Below are positions 56,856 to 64,000 of a stretch of 64,000 nucleotides of DNA, piece by piece. Source of the DNA: Betaproteobacteria bacterium. GTDB taxonomy: Bacteria > Pseudomonadota > Gammaproteobacteria > Burkholderiales > SG8-39. Position 1 is the first letter of the stretch. The number at the start of each line of letters is the position of its first letter. A program made the position numbers and the translations under genes. The notes under the pieces were generated by a model. That model was given only the letters and a program-made list of their open reading frames with translations. It was not told where the DNA came from and made no database searches. Location: the NCBI GenBank assembly GCA_004297625.1, contig SCTY01000071.1, forward strand, positions 204,772 to 268,771. Reading direction: 5' to 3'.

Positions 56856-57638
56856 CTACAGCTGGACACGCTCGGTTTCCTTCCACGGCGCCACCCGGCG
56901 CTCGAACACCTTCACCAGCTCGGTGAGCCCGACGCCGAAGAGCGCGAGCACGATGATCGGCACGAACATCCGGTCGGTTTCGAAGTTGTTCGAATACTTG
57001 ATGATCATCCCGCCCAGGCCGTTGATCGCGGTGAAGAACTCGGCCACCACCATGCCGACGACGGCGCGTCCCACGGCGAGGCGCACGCCCGTCGCGATGA
57101 ACGGTATGGAGCCCGGAAGGATGATCTTCCACAGGATCTGCGCTTCGCCGAAGCCGAAAGCGCGGCCGATCTCGACCAGCGAACCGCTCACGTTCTTTAC
57201 TCCGCTGAAGGTCGAGACGACGATGGGGAAGAACGCGATCAGGAACACCACGGCGATCTTCGTCTTCAGGCCGAGCCCGAGCCACAGCATGACGAGCGGG
57301 ATCAGCGCGACGTTCGGCGTCGAGTAGAGCGCGTTGATGAAGGGGTCGAGCGCGTACTCGACGCGCCGGTAGGCGCCCATGAGAATCCCGAGGACGATGC
57401 CCAGGACGATGGACAAGCCGAAGCCGGCGACGAAGGCCTGCATGCTCCTCAGCAGCTCGCGCACCAGCTCGCCCGACGCGACGAGCTTCACGAACGCGAC
57501 CATGATCGCCGAGGGGTAAGACATCAGAACCGGATCGACCCGCCGGCCGAGAACCTCCCACACCGCGAGGAAGGCGACCACCGAGGCGATGCGGATCACG
57601 TTCGGCGAGGAGCCCCAGCTCGAGAGTTTCACCGTCAT
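56856..57638 (-). CDS. ABC transporter permease, SsuC/TauC type
   Basis: The 260-residue protein (ATG 57638, ATGA overlap with the aldolase, Shine-Dalgarno GGAGG in the aldolase codons) has six helices and the EAA-like loop IGRAFGFGEAQILWKIILPGSIPFIATGVRLAVGRAV. The frame upstream is antisense or out-of-frame with the aldolase and is not part of it. Confidence 0.92.
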   Translation of the reverse strand: MTVKLSSWGSSPNVIRIASVVAFLAVWEVLGRRVDPVLMSYPSAIMVAFVKLVASGELVRELLRSMQAFVAGFGLSIVLGIVLGILMGAYRRVEYALDPFINALYSTPNVALIPLVMLWLGLGLKTKIAVVFLIAFFPIVVSTFSGVKNVSGSLVEIGRAFGFGEAQILWKIILPGSIPFIATGVRLAVGRAVVGMVVAEFFTAINGLGGMIIKYSNNFETDRMFVPIIVLALFGVGLTELVKVFERRVAPWKETERVQL

Positions 57639-58357
57639 CCTCCACCGCGCAGGAAAGGCTTGTTCTCGGGCGCCTGGCTGTGATGGTCCCAGAGCACCTC
57701 CTGGAAATGGCGGAAGGCGGCCTCGAAGACCCGCTCTTTTCCCTTGGTGACGATCGCGCGCGGCTCGCCGATCAGGCTCGCCTCGAACTGCACGCGCGCC
57801 ATCTCCTCGAGCATCACGGCGAGCGCGCAGACCTCCTCGACGCTCTCGCCCACGGTCACCGCGCCGTGGGCCGACATGAGCACTGCCTTCGCGCTGCCCA
57901 GCGCCTCGGCAAGGGAGCGGCCGTCCTCCGGGCTCTCGACCGGCTCGGGCTTCTCGTAGAGCGGCACTTCGCCGATGTGCGCGCCGAGCATCAGTACGGG
58001 GAGCAGCTTGCGGCCCGCCACGCTGAATACCGTCGCCTTGTGCGGATGGAAGTGCGCGATGGCGCGCACGTCGGGCCGACGCGCGAAGATCCCGGTATAG
58101 ATGAAGCGCTCGCCGGAGCCGCTCCACGGGGAATCGATGGCGTTTCCTTGCATGTCGCAGGCGATGATGTCGCCCGGGCCGATGCTCTCCAGCCCGACGT
58201 GGACGTGGCGCAACGTCCAGAACCAATCCGCTCCTTTCGGGCGGTAGCTGAGGTGTCCGGCGTTCGGGATCAGCCCCTCGCGAACGAGCAGGCGAATTCC
58301 CTTCGCGACGCGCTCGCGCACGGCGATCTGGTCGCGGTCGCTGGGCTTGGTCGGCAT
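57635..58357 (-). CDS. Class II aldolase/adducin-family protein
   Basis: The 240-residue protein has the Zn site of fuculose aldolases: HLSYRP, RAIAHFHPHKATVFSVAG (two His) and LMSAHGAVTVGESVEEV (third His), with VTKGKERVFEAAFRHFQ at the end. It may cleave a hydroxy-acid or act as a decarboxylase in the same pathway as the imported ligand. Coupled to the permease. Confidence 0.92.
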   Translation of the reverse strand: MPTKPSDRDQIAVRERVAKGIRLLVREGLIPNAGHLSYRPKGADWFWTLRHVHVGLESIGPGDIIACDMQGNAIDSPWSGSGERFIYTGIFARRPDVRAIAHFHPHKATVFSVAGRKLLPVLMLGAHIGEVPLYEKPEPVESPEDGRSLAEALGSAKAVLMSAHGAVTVGESVEEVCALAVMLEEMARVQFEASLIGEPRAIVTKGKERVFEAAFRHFQEVLWDHHSQAPENKPFLRGGG

Positions 58358-58360
58358 GGT

Positions 58361-60013
58361 CTACTCCTCATCGCTGGTGATATTGAGGCCTCCCGCGGCC
58401 GTGACGAGGCACGTGTCCTCGTAGGCGATCGCATGGCCGCGCAGCGGCCACTGGTACTCGCAGCAGGCGATCATTCCCTCGCGAAGCGAGGTTCGCTCGC
58501 CGTGCACCAGCCGGAGGTGGGCGAGGTTGTTCTTGCCGAGAAGGTGGCCGACGTCCCGGTCGTATTCGGCTTCCGGCGCCTTGAGATCGACGAAAAGCGG
58601 GTTGCCCGCGAGCTTCGCGCGCTGGCTCCACACCGCCCGGGTTGCATCGGAGTGAAGCTCCTCGCCCGCGCGCCCGGCGCGCATGCTGGGAATCAGGCTG
58701 CGACGGATGTTTTTCTCGAACAGGGCGTAAAGCTCTCGCGCCGGCTCCGAAAGGCATACGGTGCGCGCGATGTCCGAGCAGCCGAGAAGGAGGCCCTCAG
58801 CGTCGAAGAGCAGGCAGCCCGCGTCGATCTTCAGCGTGTTGATGGAGGCGTCGAGCCGGTGCGCTGCCGCGTTCGCCGGAAAGATCGTCCGCGAGCCGGA
58901 ATGGAAATTCGTGAGCGTGCGCGCGGCGCGGGCGCCGGGGAGCGCGGCCCGGGCGAATTCCCGCATGGCGGCGAGGTAGCGCGCGTATGCGTCCATCTCG
59001 GTAGCGGGCGCCGAGCGCTCGAGCGCACTGGCGGCGAAGCCGAGCGCCGATTCGATCGCGTGCCGCGTGGTGCGCGAGGCGATGATGTAATAAGGCAGAT
59101 CCGGCAACGCGTTCTCGTCGCGCCAGCGTCGAAGCTCGCGGTCCGCGGGCCGCCAGCCGCGCTCCTCGAGCCCAAGCGCGCGCGCGAGGCCGGCGCTCAC
59201 GTCCTCGGCCTCCACGCCGAGCGGCCCGCCCGGAGCAATGTGCTCGAGCGCCGCTTGCGGAGAGGCGAACTGTCGCCCGCCTGCCGCCACGCCGGCGTAC
59301 ATCAGCCACGCATGCCGCTCGCCCGGGGCATAGAACGCCGCGAGCGGCCTGTGCTTTTCGCCGACCGGAACGCCGGCAATCTCCTGCACATTGAGCGTCG
59401 AGCTCGCAAGCACGCCTGCAAGCCCGGCATTGGCGATCGCCGCATCGAGGGCCGGGAAGCGCAGATCCTGCTGTTCGGAGAGGAAGGGCAGGAGCCCCGC
59501 CTTCGCGGGCGATCTCTCGAGGAGGCGCGCCGCGGCCTTGCAGGCCTCCGGCCGGCCTTTCCGCAACCGCCCGGCTACCTGCGAGCAAGCGATCTGCCGC
59601 ACCGTGACCGTCCCGGTCAACGGGGCGTCCTCGAGCGAGACCGAAAAACGTTCTTTCAGCTCGGCAGCGACCGCCATCGGCGCGGCGGCGTCGATTGCGA
59701 TGTTCCGCTCGGCTCCGGCGGCGTGCTCGACGGCATCCGGCAGCGTGCGGTGCACGGCAGCGGCTTCACCCGGCTCGAAGGTGAAATAAGGCCGGTAGTA
59801 GATCGGCGCGATGTCGGGCGGGAGCCGGGCAGCCTCGACGTTGCCTTTCTCCACGTGGAGGAAGAGGCCGAAGCGACGGCCGTTCCGTACGAGCAGAAAG
59901 GGCGTAACGGCTTTCGGGTTGTCCAGCGAGCGCACCGCCATGAGGAAATGGTCCCGGATCGAGCAGCCGAACTCCTGCTCGAGGTAGGTCCAGTCGGTGT
60001 GCAGGCGCATCAT
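58361..60013 (-). CDS. M24-like (aminopeptidase P/creatinase-fold) protein with unusual N-domain
   Basis: The 550-residue protein has C-terminal features of the M24 pita-bread fold: LKIDAGCLLFDAEGLLLGCSDIARTV (two Asp metal ligands), NNLAHLRLVHG, MIACCEYQWPLRGHAIAYEDTCLVTAAGG (two Glu). The N-terminal 330 residues (FGCSIRDHFLMAVRSLDNPKAVTPFLLVRNG and more) do not match a known domain to me; length exceeds creatinase (about 400). It may hydrolyse a C-N bond or act only as a binding relative. It lies three bases from the class II aldolase. Confidence 0.75.
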   Translation of the reverse strand: MMRLHTDWTYLEQEFGCSIRDHFLMAVRSLDNPKAVTPFLLVRNGRRFGLFLHVEKGNVEAARLPPDIAPIYYRPYFTFEPGEAAAVHRTLPDAVEHAAGAERNIAIDAAAPMAVAAELKERFSVSLEDAPLTGTVTVRQIACSQVAGRLRKGRPEACKAAARLLERSPAKAGLLPFLSEQQDLRFPALDAAIANAGLAGVLASSTLNVQEIAGVPVGEKHRPLAAFYAPGERHAWLMYAGVAAGGRQFASPQAALEHIAPGGPLGVEAEDVSAGLARALGLEERGWRPADRELRRWRDENALPDLPYYIIASRTTRHAIESALGFAASALERSAPATEMDAYARYLAAMREFARAALPGARAARTLTNFHSGSRTIFPANAAAHRLDASINTLKIDAGCLLFDAEGLLLGCSDIARTVCLSEPARELYALFEKNIRRSLIPSMRAGRAGEELHSDATRAVWSQRAKLAGNPLFVDLKAPEAEYDRDVGHLLGKNNLAHLRLVHGERTSLREGMIACCEYQWPLRGHAIAYEDTCLVTAAGGLNITSDEE

Positions 60014-60030
60014 CCGGTGATGCCTGCCAT

Positions 60031-60834
60031 TTACTTGGGCAGCGCCATGCCGAGGTGCGAGACTTCCGCGACGCCCGCGGTACGCCCGCCGTCGACCGGT
60101 AGTGCGATTCCGGTGATATACCTCGCTTCGTCCGACGCAAGAAACAGCGTCGCGTAGGCGATGTCCTCAGGCGTACCGATTCGACCCATCGGAATCACCA
60201 TGCCGGTCTTCTTCCAGTTCTCCTCGAATTGCCCGCTGCTCGCGAGCGCCGAGCGCAGCATCGGCGTATCGATGGATCCCGGGCAAATGCAGTTGACACG
60301 CACGTTGTCCCGCGCGTGCGCCAGCGCCATCGCCTTGGTCAGGGAGATGATGCCCGCCTTCGTCGCACCATAGACAGGCTGCCAGGGCCGGCCCACCAGG
60401 CCGGCATTCGAGGCATCGTGGACGATGGCACCGCCGCCGCTCGCGATGATGTGCGGAATGGCCGCTTGGCTCGCGAAGATGGTGCCCTTCAGGTTGACGC
60501 CGACCAGGAAGTCGATGTCCGCCTCCGAGCTCTCGATGAACGGCCGGGTAAGCGTGACGCCGGCGTTGTTCACGAGAATATGAAGCGCACCGAACCTGCT
60601 GCGCGCGTCATTGATCGCGGCCGTGACATCGCTCTTGCGAGAGACGTCGCATCCCACTGCGCTCGCCTCGCCGCCGAGGGCCTTGACCTCCTCGGCGACC
60701 GCCTTGACATTGGCCTCGTTCTTGTCCAGCAGGCCGAGCCGTGCTCCTTCCCTGGCGAAGACGAGGGCGGTCACGCGGCCGATGCCTTGCCCGGCGCCGG
60801 TGATGAGCGCCACCTTTCCTTCAAGGCGCTTCAT
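60031..60834 (-). CDS. Short-chain dehydrogenase/reductase
   Basis: The 267-residue SDR has TGAGQGIGRVTALVFAREGARLGLLD, ILVNNAGVTL, the catalytic Ser in HDASNAG and YGATKAG (Tyr, Lys), and the C-terminal YITGIALPVDGGRT. The Asp after the second strand (LLDKN) predicts NAD preference. It is coupled to the cupin gene by ATGA. Confidence 0.94.
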   Translation of the reverse strand: MKRLEGKVALITGAGQGIGRVTALVFAREGARLGLLDKNEANVKAVAEEVKALGGEASAVGCDVSRKSDVTAAINDARSRFGALHILVNNAGVTLTRPFIESSEADIDFLVGVNLKGTIFASQAAIPHIIASGGGAIVHDASNAGLVGRPWQPVYGATKAGIISLTKAMALAHARDNVRVNCICPGSIDTPMLRSALASSGQFEENWKKTGMVIPMGRIGTPEDIAYATLFLASDEARYITGIALPVDGGRTAGVAEVSHLGMALPK

Positions 60835-61298
60835 TTCGCGATCGGCGCCTTGCCGGCGCCCTCCTGTTGTACCAGCTCCGAGATCCCGAGGTAGATCATG
60901 AGCGGCCAGGCTTCGACTTGGAGCAGCCGAGCCGGCTTCGCGGGATCCTTGTTGACATGCCGGTGGTTGACGTTGGGCGGCATATAGAAGAAATCGCCTG
61001 CTTCCCAGTCGATGCGCTCGTCGCCGATCAGGTCATAGCCCTCGCCCTCGAGCACGTAGGCCACCGCCTCGAAGGTGTGCTTGTGCAGCCCCGACTGCGC
61101 TCCCGCGGGAATTTCGGTGAGCACCATGCCGAAGGTTTTCGCGCTCAGGCCCGAGGTCGTGTCGACGACGGCCGCGTTCTTCCCCTGCGGACTTACGTGC
61201 CACTGGATGTCCTTCTTCTTGAGGAGGAGCTTTCCCTTGTATTGCCGGCTTTCGGCTTGCCGCTCCATGAGCGACTGATAGAACGTCTTGTGTTCCAT
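60831..61298 (-). CDS. Cupin-domain protein
   Basis: The 155-residue protein (ATG 61298 with GGAAGTGA upstream) has one cupin barrel: GAQSGLHKHTFEAVAYVLEGEGYDLIGDERIDWEAGDFFYMPPNVNHRHVN, with His/His/Glu and His metal ligands. It may be a dioxygenase or isomerase. It sits between RidA and SDR genes, both touching. Confidence 0.9.
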   Translation of the reverse strand: MEHKTFYQSLMERQAESRQYKGKLLLKKKDIQWHVSPQGKNAAVVDTTSGLSAKTFGMVLTEIPAGAQSGLHKHTFEAVAYVLEGEGYDLIGDERIDWEAGDFFYMPPNVNHRHVNKDPAKPARLLQVEAWPLMIYLGISELVQQEGAGKAPIAK

Positions 61299-61300
61299 GG

Positions 61301-61687
61301 TCACTTCCGTTCGCACACTGCGATGGCCTCGATCTCGACGACGAAGCCGCCGAGCAGGCCGGCCTGGATCGAGGTGCGCGCCGGGAAGTGCGGCCCGGGA
61401 AAGAACTCCTTGAACGCCTCGTTGAAGCCGACGTAGTCCTGCGGGAAGTTGGGCAGGATGCAGGTGAGCTTCAGCACCTTGTCGAGCGAGCTGCCGGCGG
61501 CTTCGAGCACTGCCTTGAGGTTCTTCAGCGTCTGGCGCGTCTGCGCCTTGATGTCGCCCAGCACCGGCTTGCCGGTCTCGCCGTCATAGGCGACCTGGCC
61601 CGCGACGTAGACGATGTCGCCGTGCCGGAAGGCCTGCGAGAACGGTCCCGGCGGCATCGTGCGGGGCTGGGTGCTGATCAATTCCAT
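61301..61687 (-). CDS. RidA/YjgF family protein
   Basis: The 128-residue protein (ATG 61687 with GGAG) has ISTQPRTMPPGPFSQAFRHGDIVYVAGQVAYDGETGKPVLGDIKAQTRQTLKNLKAVLEAAGSSLDKVLKL and ARTSIQAGLLGGFVVEIEAIAV, with the Arg that binds substrate carboxylate in RidA. It deaminates reactive enamines/imines or acts on related oxo-acids. ATG 61729 is possible but less likely. Confidence 0.93.
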   Translation of the reverse strand: MELISTQPRTMPPGPFSQAFRHGDIVYVAGQVAYDGETGKPVLGDIKAQTRQTLKNLKAVLEAAGSSLDKVLKLTCILPNFPQDYVGFNEAFKEFFPGPHFPARTSIQAGLLGGFVVEIEAIAVCERK

Positions 61688-61712
61688 GGCTTCTCCTAAA
61701 TTGATGGTTAAC

Positions 61713-62540
61713 TTAAAGACCCGCGCCAAGCTCGTGGGCGCGGCTTCGACCGCGGTTGCGCAGCACGAATTTCTCGAGGAGCTCCACCGCGTAGTAGAAA
61801 AAGAATCCGATCACCACCAGCCAGCCGATGGCCGCGAAGACGGTGAGCGTGTCGAGATCGCCGCGAGCGACGACGAGCACGTACCCGAGGCCGCTGTCCG
61901 AGCCGACGAATTCGGCGACCAGCGTTCCGACCACGGCGAAGGTGATAGCGACCTTGAACCCGCCGAACATGCTCGGCAGGGCATAGGGGAGGCGAATCTT
62001 CCAGAACGCCTTCCACCGGCTCGCTCCCATCGAGCGCACGAGCATCAGGCTCTCCGGCCTGACCGAGGCGAGGCCGATCACCGAGTCGATGACCACCGGG
62101 AAGAAAGCGATGAGAAACGTCATGAGCACCTTGGGCAGGAGCCCGAAGCCGAACCACACGATGAACAAGGGCGCGAGCGCGACCTTCGGCAGCACCTGGG
62201 CGGTGATCAGGAGCGCTTCTACTGAATGGCGGAAGAGCGGCGAATAGACCATGAAGGTGGCGATCGGCACGCCGATCGCGACCGCCATGCCGAAGCCGAT
62301 GAGGATCGCCGACAGCGTCGGAATCGCCTGCACGTAGAAAATCCGGTAGTCGGCGAACATCTTGTACACGATGCCGCTCGGCGCCGGCAGCAGGTAAATC
62401 GGCACGCCGAACCAGCGAACCGCGGCCTCCCAGACGAGCAGGCACGCGAGCGTAGCCACCGTCGGCGCGACCCAGGCGACCGCGCGCGACGTTCCGTCGC
62501 CCGAAGGACGGGCGCTATCAGCCGCCACGGCGCGCCTCAC
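61713..62540 (-). CDS. ABC transporter permease, SsuC type
   Basis: The 275-residue protein has six hydrophobic segments and the loop VRSMGASRWKAFWKIRLPYALPSMFGGFKVAITFAVVGTLVAEFVGS, typical of SsuC/ThiX permeases. The start (62540, or GTG 62528) lies inside the end of the ATPase gene. It serves the second ABC importer of the cluster. Confidence 0.92.
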   Translation of the reverse strand: MRRAVAADSARPSGDGTSRAVAWVAPTVATLACLLVWEAAVRWFGVPIYLLPAPSGIVYKMFADYRIFYVQAIPTLSAILIGFGMAVAIGVPIATFMVYSPLFRHSVEALLITAQVLPKVALAPLFIVWFGFGLLPKVLMTFLIAFFPVVIDSVIGLASVRPESLMLVRSMGASRWKAFWKIRLPYALPSMFGGFKVAITFAVVGTLVAEFVGSDSGLGYVLVVARGDLDTLTVFAAIGWLVVIGFFFYYAVELLEKFVLRNRGRSRAHELGAGL

Positions 62541-63324
62541 CCATTCTGAATACCCCGAGATCGCCGAAGATGCGCCGGATGCGGCCGGTGTATTCGTTGA
62601 ACGTCGGGCTCGTCTTGATCTCGAGATCCCGCGGCCGCGGCAGATCGATCGCGATGTCGGCTGCCACCTTCGCCGGCCGCGGGGTCATCACCAGGACCCG
62701 GTCGGACATCCAGACGGCTTCTTCGATGCTGTGCGTCACCAGGATCGCGGTCTTGCGCTTTTCCAGCCAGATGCGCTGCAAATCGTAGTTCATCTGGTCG
62801 CGCGTCAGCGCGTCCAGCGCACCGAAGGGCTCATCGAGCAGGAGAATCTCCGGATCGTGCACGAGCGCCCGGCAGAGCGCGACGCGCTGGCGCATGCCGC
62901 CCGAAAGCTCGTACGGGTACTTGTCCGCGAAACCTTCGAGGCCGACCTCGCTGAGGAGCCGCAACGCGCCGGCCCGGTACTCCCGGACCGGCAGGTCGCG
63001 CATCTCGATCTGCAGCAGGATGTTCTGCAGGCTGGTGCGCCAATCGAGGAGCTCGGGGCTCTGGAACGCGATTCCGAGGTTCGTGAACGGGCCCTTCACC
63101 TGCTCGCCGTGGATCGTCACCTCGCCGCGGTCGGCCTCGATGAGGCCGCCGATGATCATCATGAGGCTCGTCTTGCCGCAGCCGCTCGGGCCGACCAGCG
63201 AGACGAATTCGCCCGGCTGCACCTCGATTGAAAGATCTTCGAGCGCGGGCACGAGGGCCCGGCCGGCGCGGAAGGTCTTCGATACCGAGCGCACCCTGAT
63301 CAACGGAGCGGCTGCCGAGCCCAT
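62518..63324 (-). CDS. ABC transporter ATPase, SsuB type
   Basis: The 268-residue ATPase has Walker A VGPSGCGKTSLMMI, LGIAFQSPELLDWRTSLQNILL, signature LSGGMRQRVALCRALV, Walker B ILLLDEPFGALDAL and VTHSIEEAVWMSDRVLVM. It is distinct from the ATPase at 55.1 kb, so the two ABC systems are separate. Confidence 0.93.
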   Translation of the reverse strand: MGSAAAPLIRVRSVSKTFRAGRALVPALEDLSIEVQPGEFVSLVGPSGCGKTSLMMIIGGLIEADRGEVTIHGEQVKGPFTNLGIAFQSPELLDWRTSLQNILLQIEMRDLPVREYRAGALRLLSEVGLEGFADKYPYELSGGMRQRVALCRALVHDPEILLLDEPFGALDALTRDQMNYDLQRIWLEKRKTAILVTHSIEEAVWMSDRVLVMTPRPAKVAADIAIDLPRPRDLEIKTSPTFNEYTGRIRRIFGDLGVFRMGEARRGG

Positions 63325-63336
63325 CCTGTCCGGCTT

Positions 63337-64000
63337 CTATTTCGGCAGGAATTGGTTCGTGTAGACCATGGCGGGCGTCACCTTCCCGGCCGGAACGTCC
63401 GCGTACTTGACGAGAAGATCGATGGTGTCCTTCCAGTCTTTTTCCGACATGTAGCCGTAGCCCATGTTCTTCGTGGCGTCGGTCTTCAGAATCTTGATGG
63501 TTTCTTCCCACTGCTTCGTCACCACGTCGCGGCTGAGCTGCGTCTTGCCCTCGGCGTACTTGAAGAAGCCGTCGATGGCGCGCTTCGGGTCCCTGACCGC
63601 CTTCTCGATCGATTCCACCGTGGCCGCCGCGAAGCGCCGCACCACGTCGGGCTTCTCGGCAATGAGAGCGTCGCTGACCACGATGCCGTTGCTGAGGGCG
63701 TTGATGCCGTAGTCGGAGTACTTGATGACGTTGAGCTCGCATTTGCAGCGCTCCTGCAGCAAGGGAAGCTGAGTCACCGTGTAGCCGAAGGAAAAATCAG
63801 TCTGTCCGTTCAGGAAGGCGTTGTCGCGCGTCGGAATGTCGGCCGAGATCTTCTTGATGCTGTTCAGATCGATCCCGGTCTTCGCCGCGAGCGCCGGGAA
63901 GATCTGCTCGGGCGAAGAGCCGGGCGTGAAGCCGCCGGTCTTGCCGTTCAGGTCCTTCGGGTTGTTCAGCCCCGAGCTCTTCTTCGTCATGATGATCATC
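63337..64000 (-). CDS. ABC transporter substrate-binding protein, NMT1 type (cut by window edge)
   Basis: The last about 220 residues of an NMT1/THI5-type binding protein: KDLNGKTGGFTPGSSPEQIFPALAAKTGI, DNAFLNGQTDFSFGYTVTQLPLL, AEKPDVVRRFAAATVESIEKAVRDPKRAIDGFFKYAEG. The reading frame is open to the window edge, so the start and signal peptide lie outside. It precedes the ATPase by 12 bases. Confidence 0.9.
   Translation of the reverse strand, partial: MIIMTKKSSGLNNPKDLNGKTGGFTPGSSPEQIFPALAAKTGIDLNSIKKISADIPTRDNAFLNGQTDFSFGYTVTQLPLLQERCKCELNVIKYSDYGINALSNGIVVSDALIAEKPDVVRRFAAATVESIEKAVRDPKRAIDGFFKYAEGKTQLSRDVVTKQWEETIKILKTDATKNMGYGYMSEKDWKDTIDLLVKYADVPAGKVTPAMVYTNQFLPK

Noticed and set aside
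54946..57645. An open frame of about 900 codons on the minus strand over the ABC genes, and a similar one on the plus strand at 55101-57683
   Set aside because: Shadow frames of real genes in a G+C-rich sequence: low-complexity Arg/Ala/Gly/His translations with no domain, fully overlapping genes with clear motifs.
57680..60157. Open frame of about 825 codons on the plus strand opposite the aldolase and M24-like genes
   Set aside because: Antisense shadow; composition (Arg, Glu, Ala, His) and lack of any motif.
1..64000. CRISPR arrays, tRNA and rRNA genes, complete insertion sequences
   Set aside because: Scanned by eye; no regularly spaced direct repeats, no tRNA-like cloverleaf ends and no transposase-like protein found. 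A covariance search would be decisive.

Overview
The window looks like a chromosomal stretch of a G+C-rich betaproteobacterium (Burkholderiales-like; inferred, not proven). Pointers are the solitary Bug-type tripartite tricarboxylate receptors (three here without TctAB partners), a PcaQ-type LysR regulator, hydantoinase/oxoprolinase pairs, the Mla lipid-transport operon, GTG/TTG starts and dense start/stop codon overlaps. I see no rRNA, tRNA, CRISPR array, phage or complete insertion sequence.

Layout. 1-4.5 kb: end of a thiamine-diphosphate enzyme, a two-subunit molybdenum hydroxylase (2Fe-2S plus Mo subunits, no FAD subunit) and a luciferase-like flavin oxidoreductase. 4.5-8.5 kb: a leftward unit pcaQ-like regulator / folE / ECF sigma factor, divergent from pcaHG (protocatechuate 3,4-dioxygenase), with a PcaQ-type operator between them. 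8.4-10.5 kb: two exported proteins of unknown function. 10.6-15.4 kb: extradiol (lig-type) genes for pyrone-dicarboxylate hydrolase, LigB and LigA, then a divergent GST, a dihydroxyphthalate-decarboxylase-like protein and a Bug receptor. 15.4-25 kb: IclR regulator with a perfect palindromic operator, two fumarate-reductase-like flavoproteins, two Bug receptors, a small unknown protein and hydantoinase A/B. 25-27.5 kb: EamA exporter, dienelactone hydrolase and a Phd/RelE toxin-antitoxin pair. 27.5-39.2 kb: an HMG-CoA-lyase-like protein divergent from a long run of overlapping genes: a second intradiol dioxygenase pair, MarR, nitronate-monooxygenase-like, two enoyl-CoA hydratases, CoA transferase, acyl-CoA ligase and a ThDP lyase. 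Next come an FAH-family hydrolase, a VOC protein and maleylacetate reductase.

39.2-53.6 kb is mainly housekeeping: DUF502 protein, a monooxygenase-fold protein, YbaK, hemolysin III, the Mla-type ABC operon, TerC, ATP-pyrophosphatase, SemiSWEET, reductase, VOC, nucleotidyltransferase, deacetylase and an SPFH protein. 53.6-55.0 kb is a small accessory island (toxin relic plus XRE regulator and nucleotidyltransferase). 55-64 kb is a leftward catabolic/uptake cluster with two NMT1/Ssu-type ABC transporters around a class II aldolase, an M24-like protein, an SDR, a cupin and a RidA protein; it runs off the right edge.

Taken together, the first 39 kb codes for taking up small aromatic or polycarboxylic acids and cleaving dihydroxylated rings by both intradiol and extradiol routes. 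The most unusual sequence features are a family of 105-108 bp dyad-symmetric elements (three copies, each just before a start codon inside an operon), a second 25-bp inverted-repeat element with a solo arm that supplies the stop codon of the sigma gene, and at least two genes whose evidence points to a CTG start.
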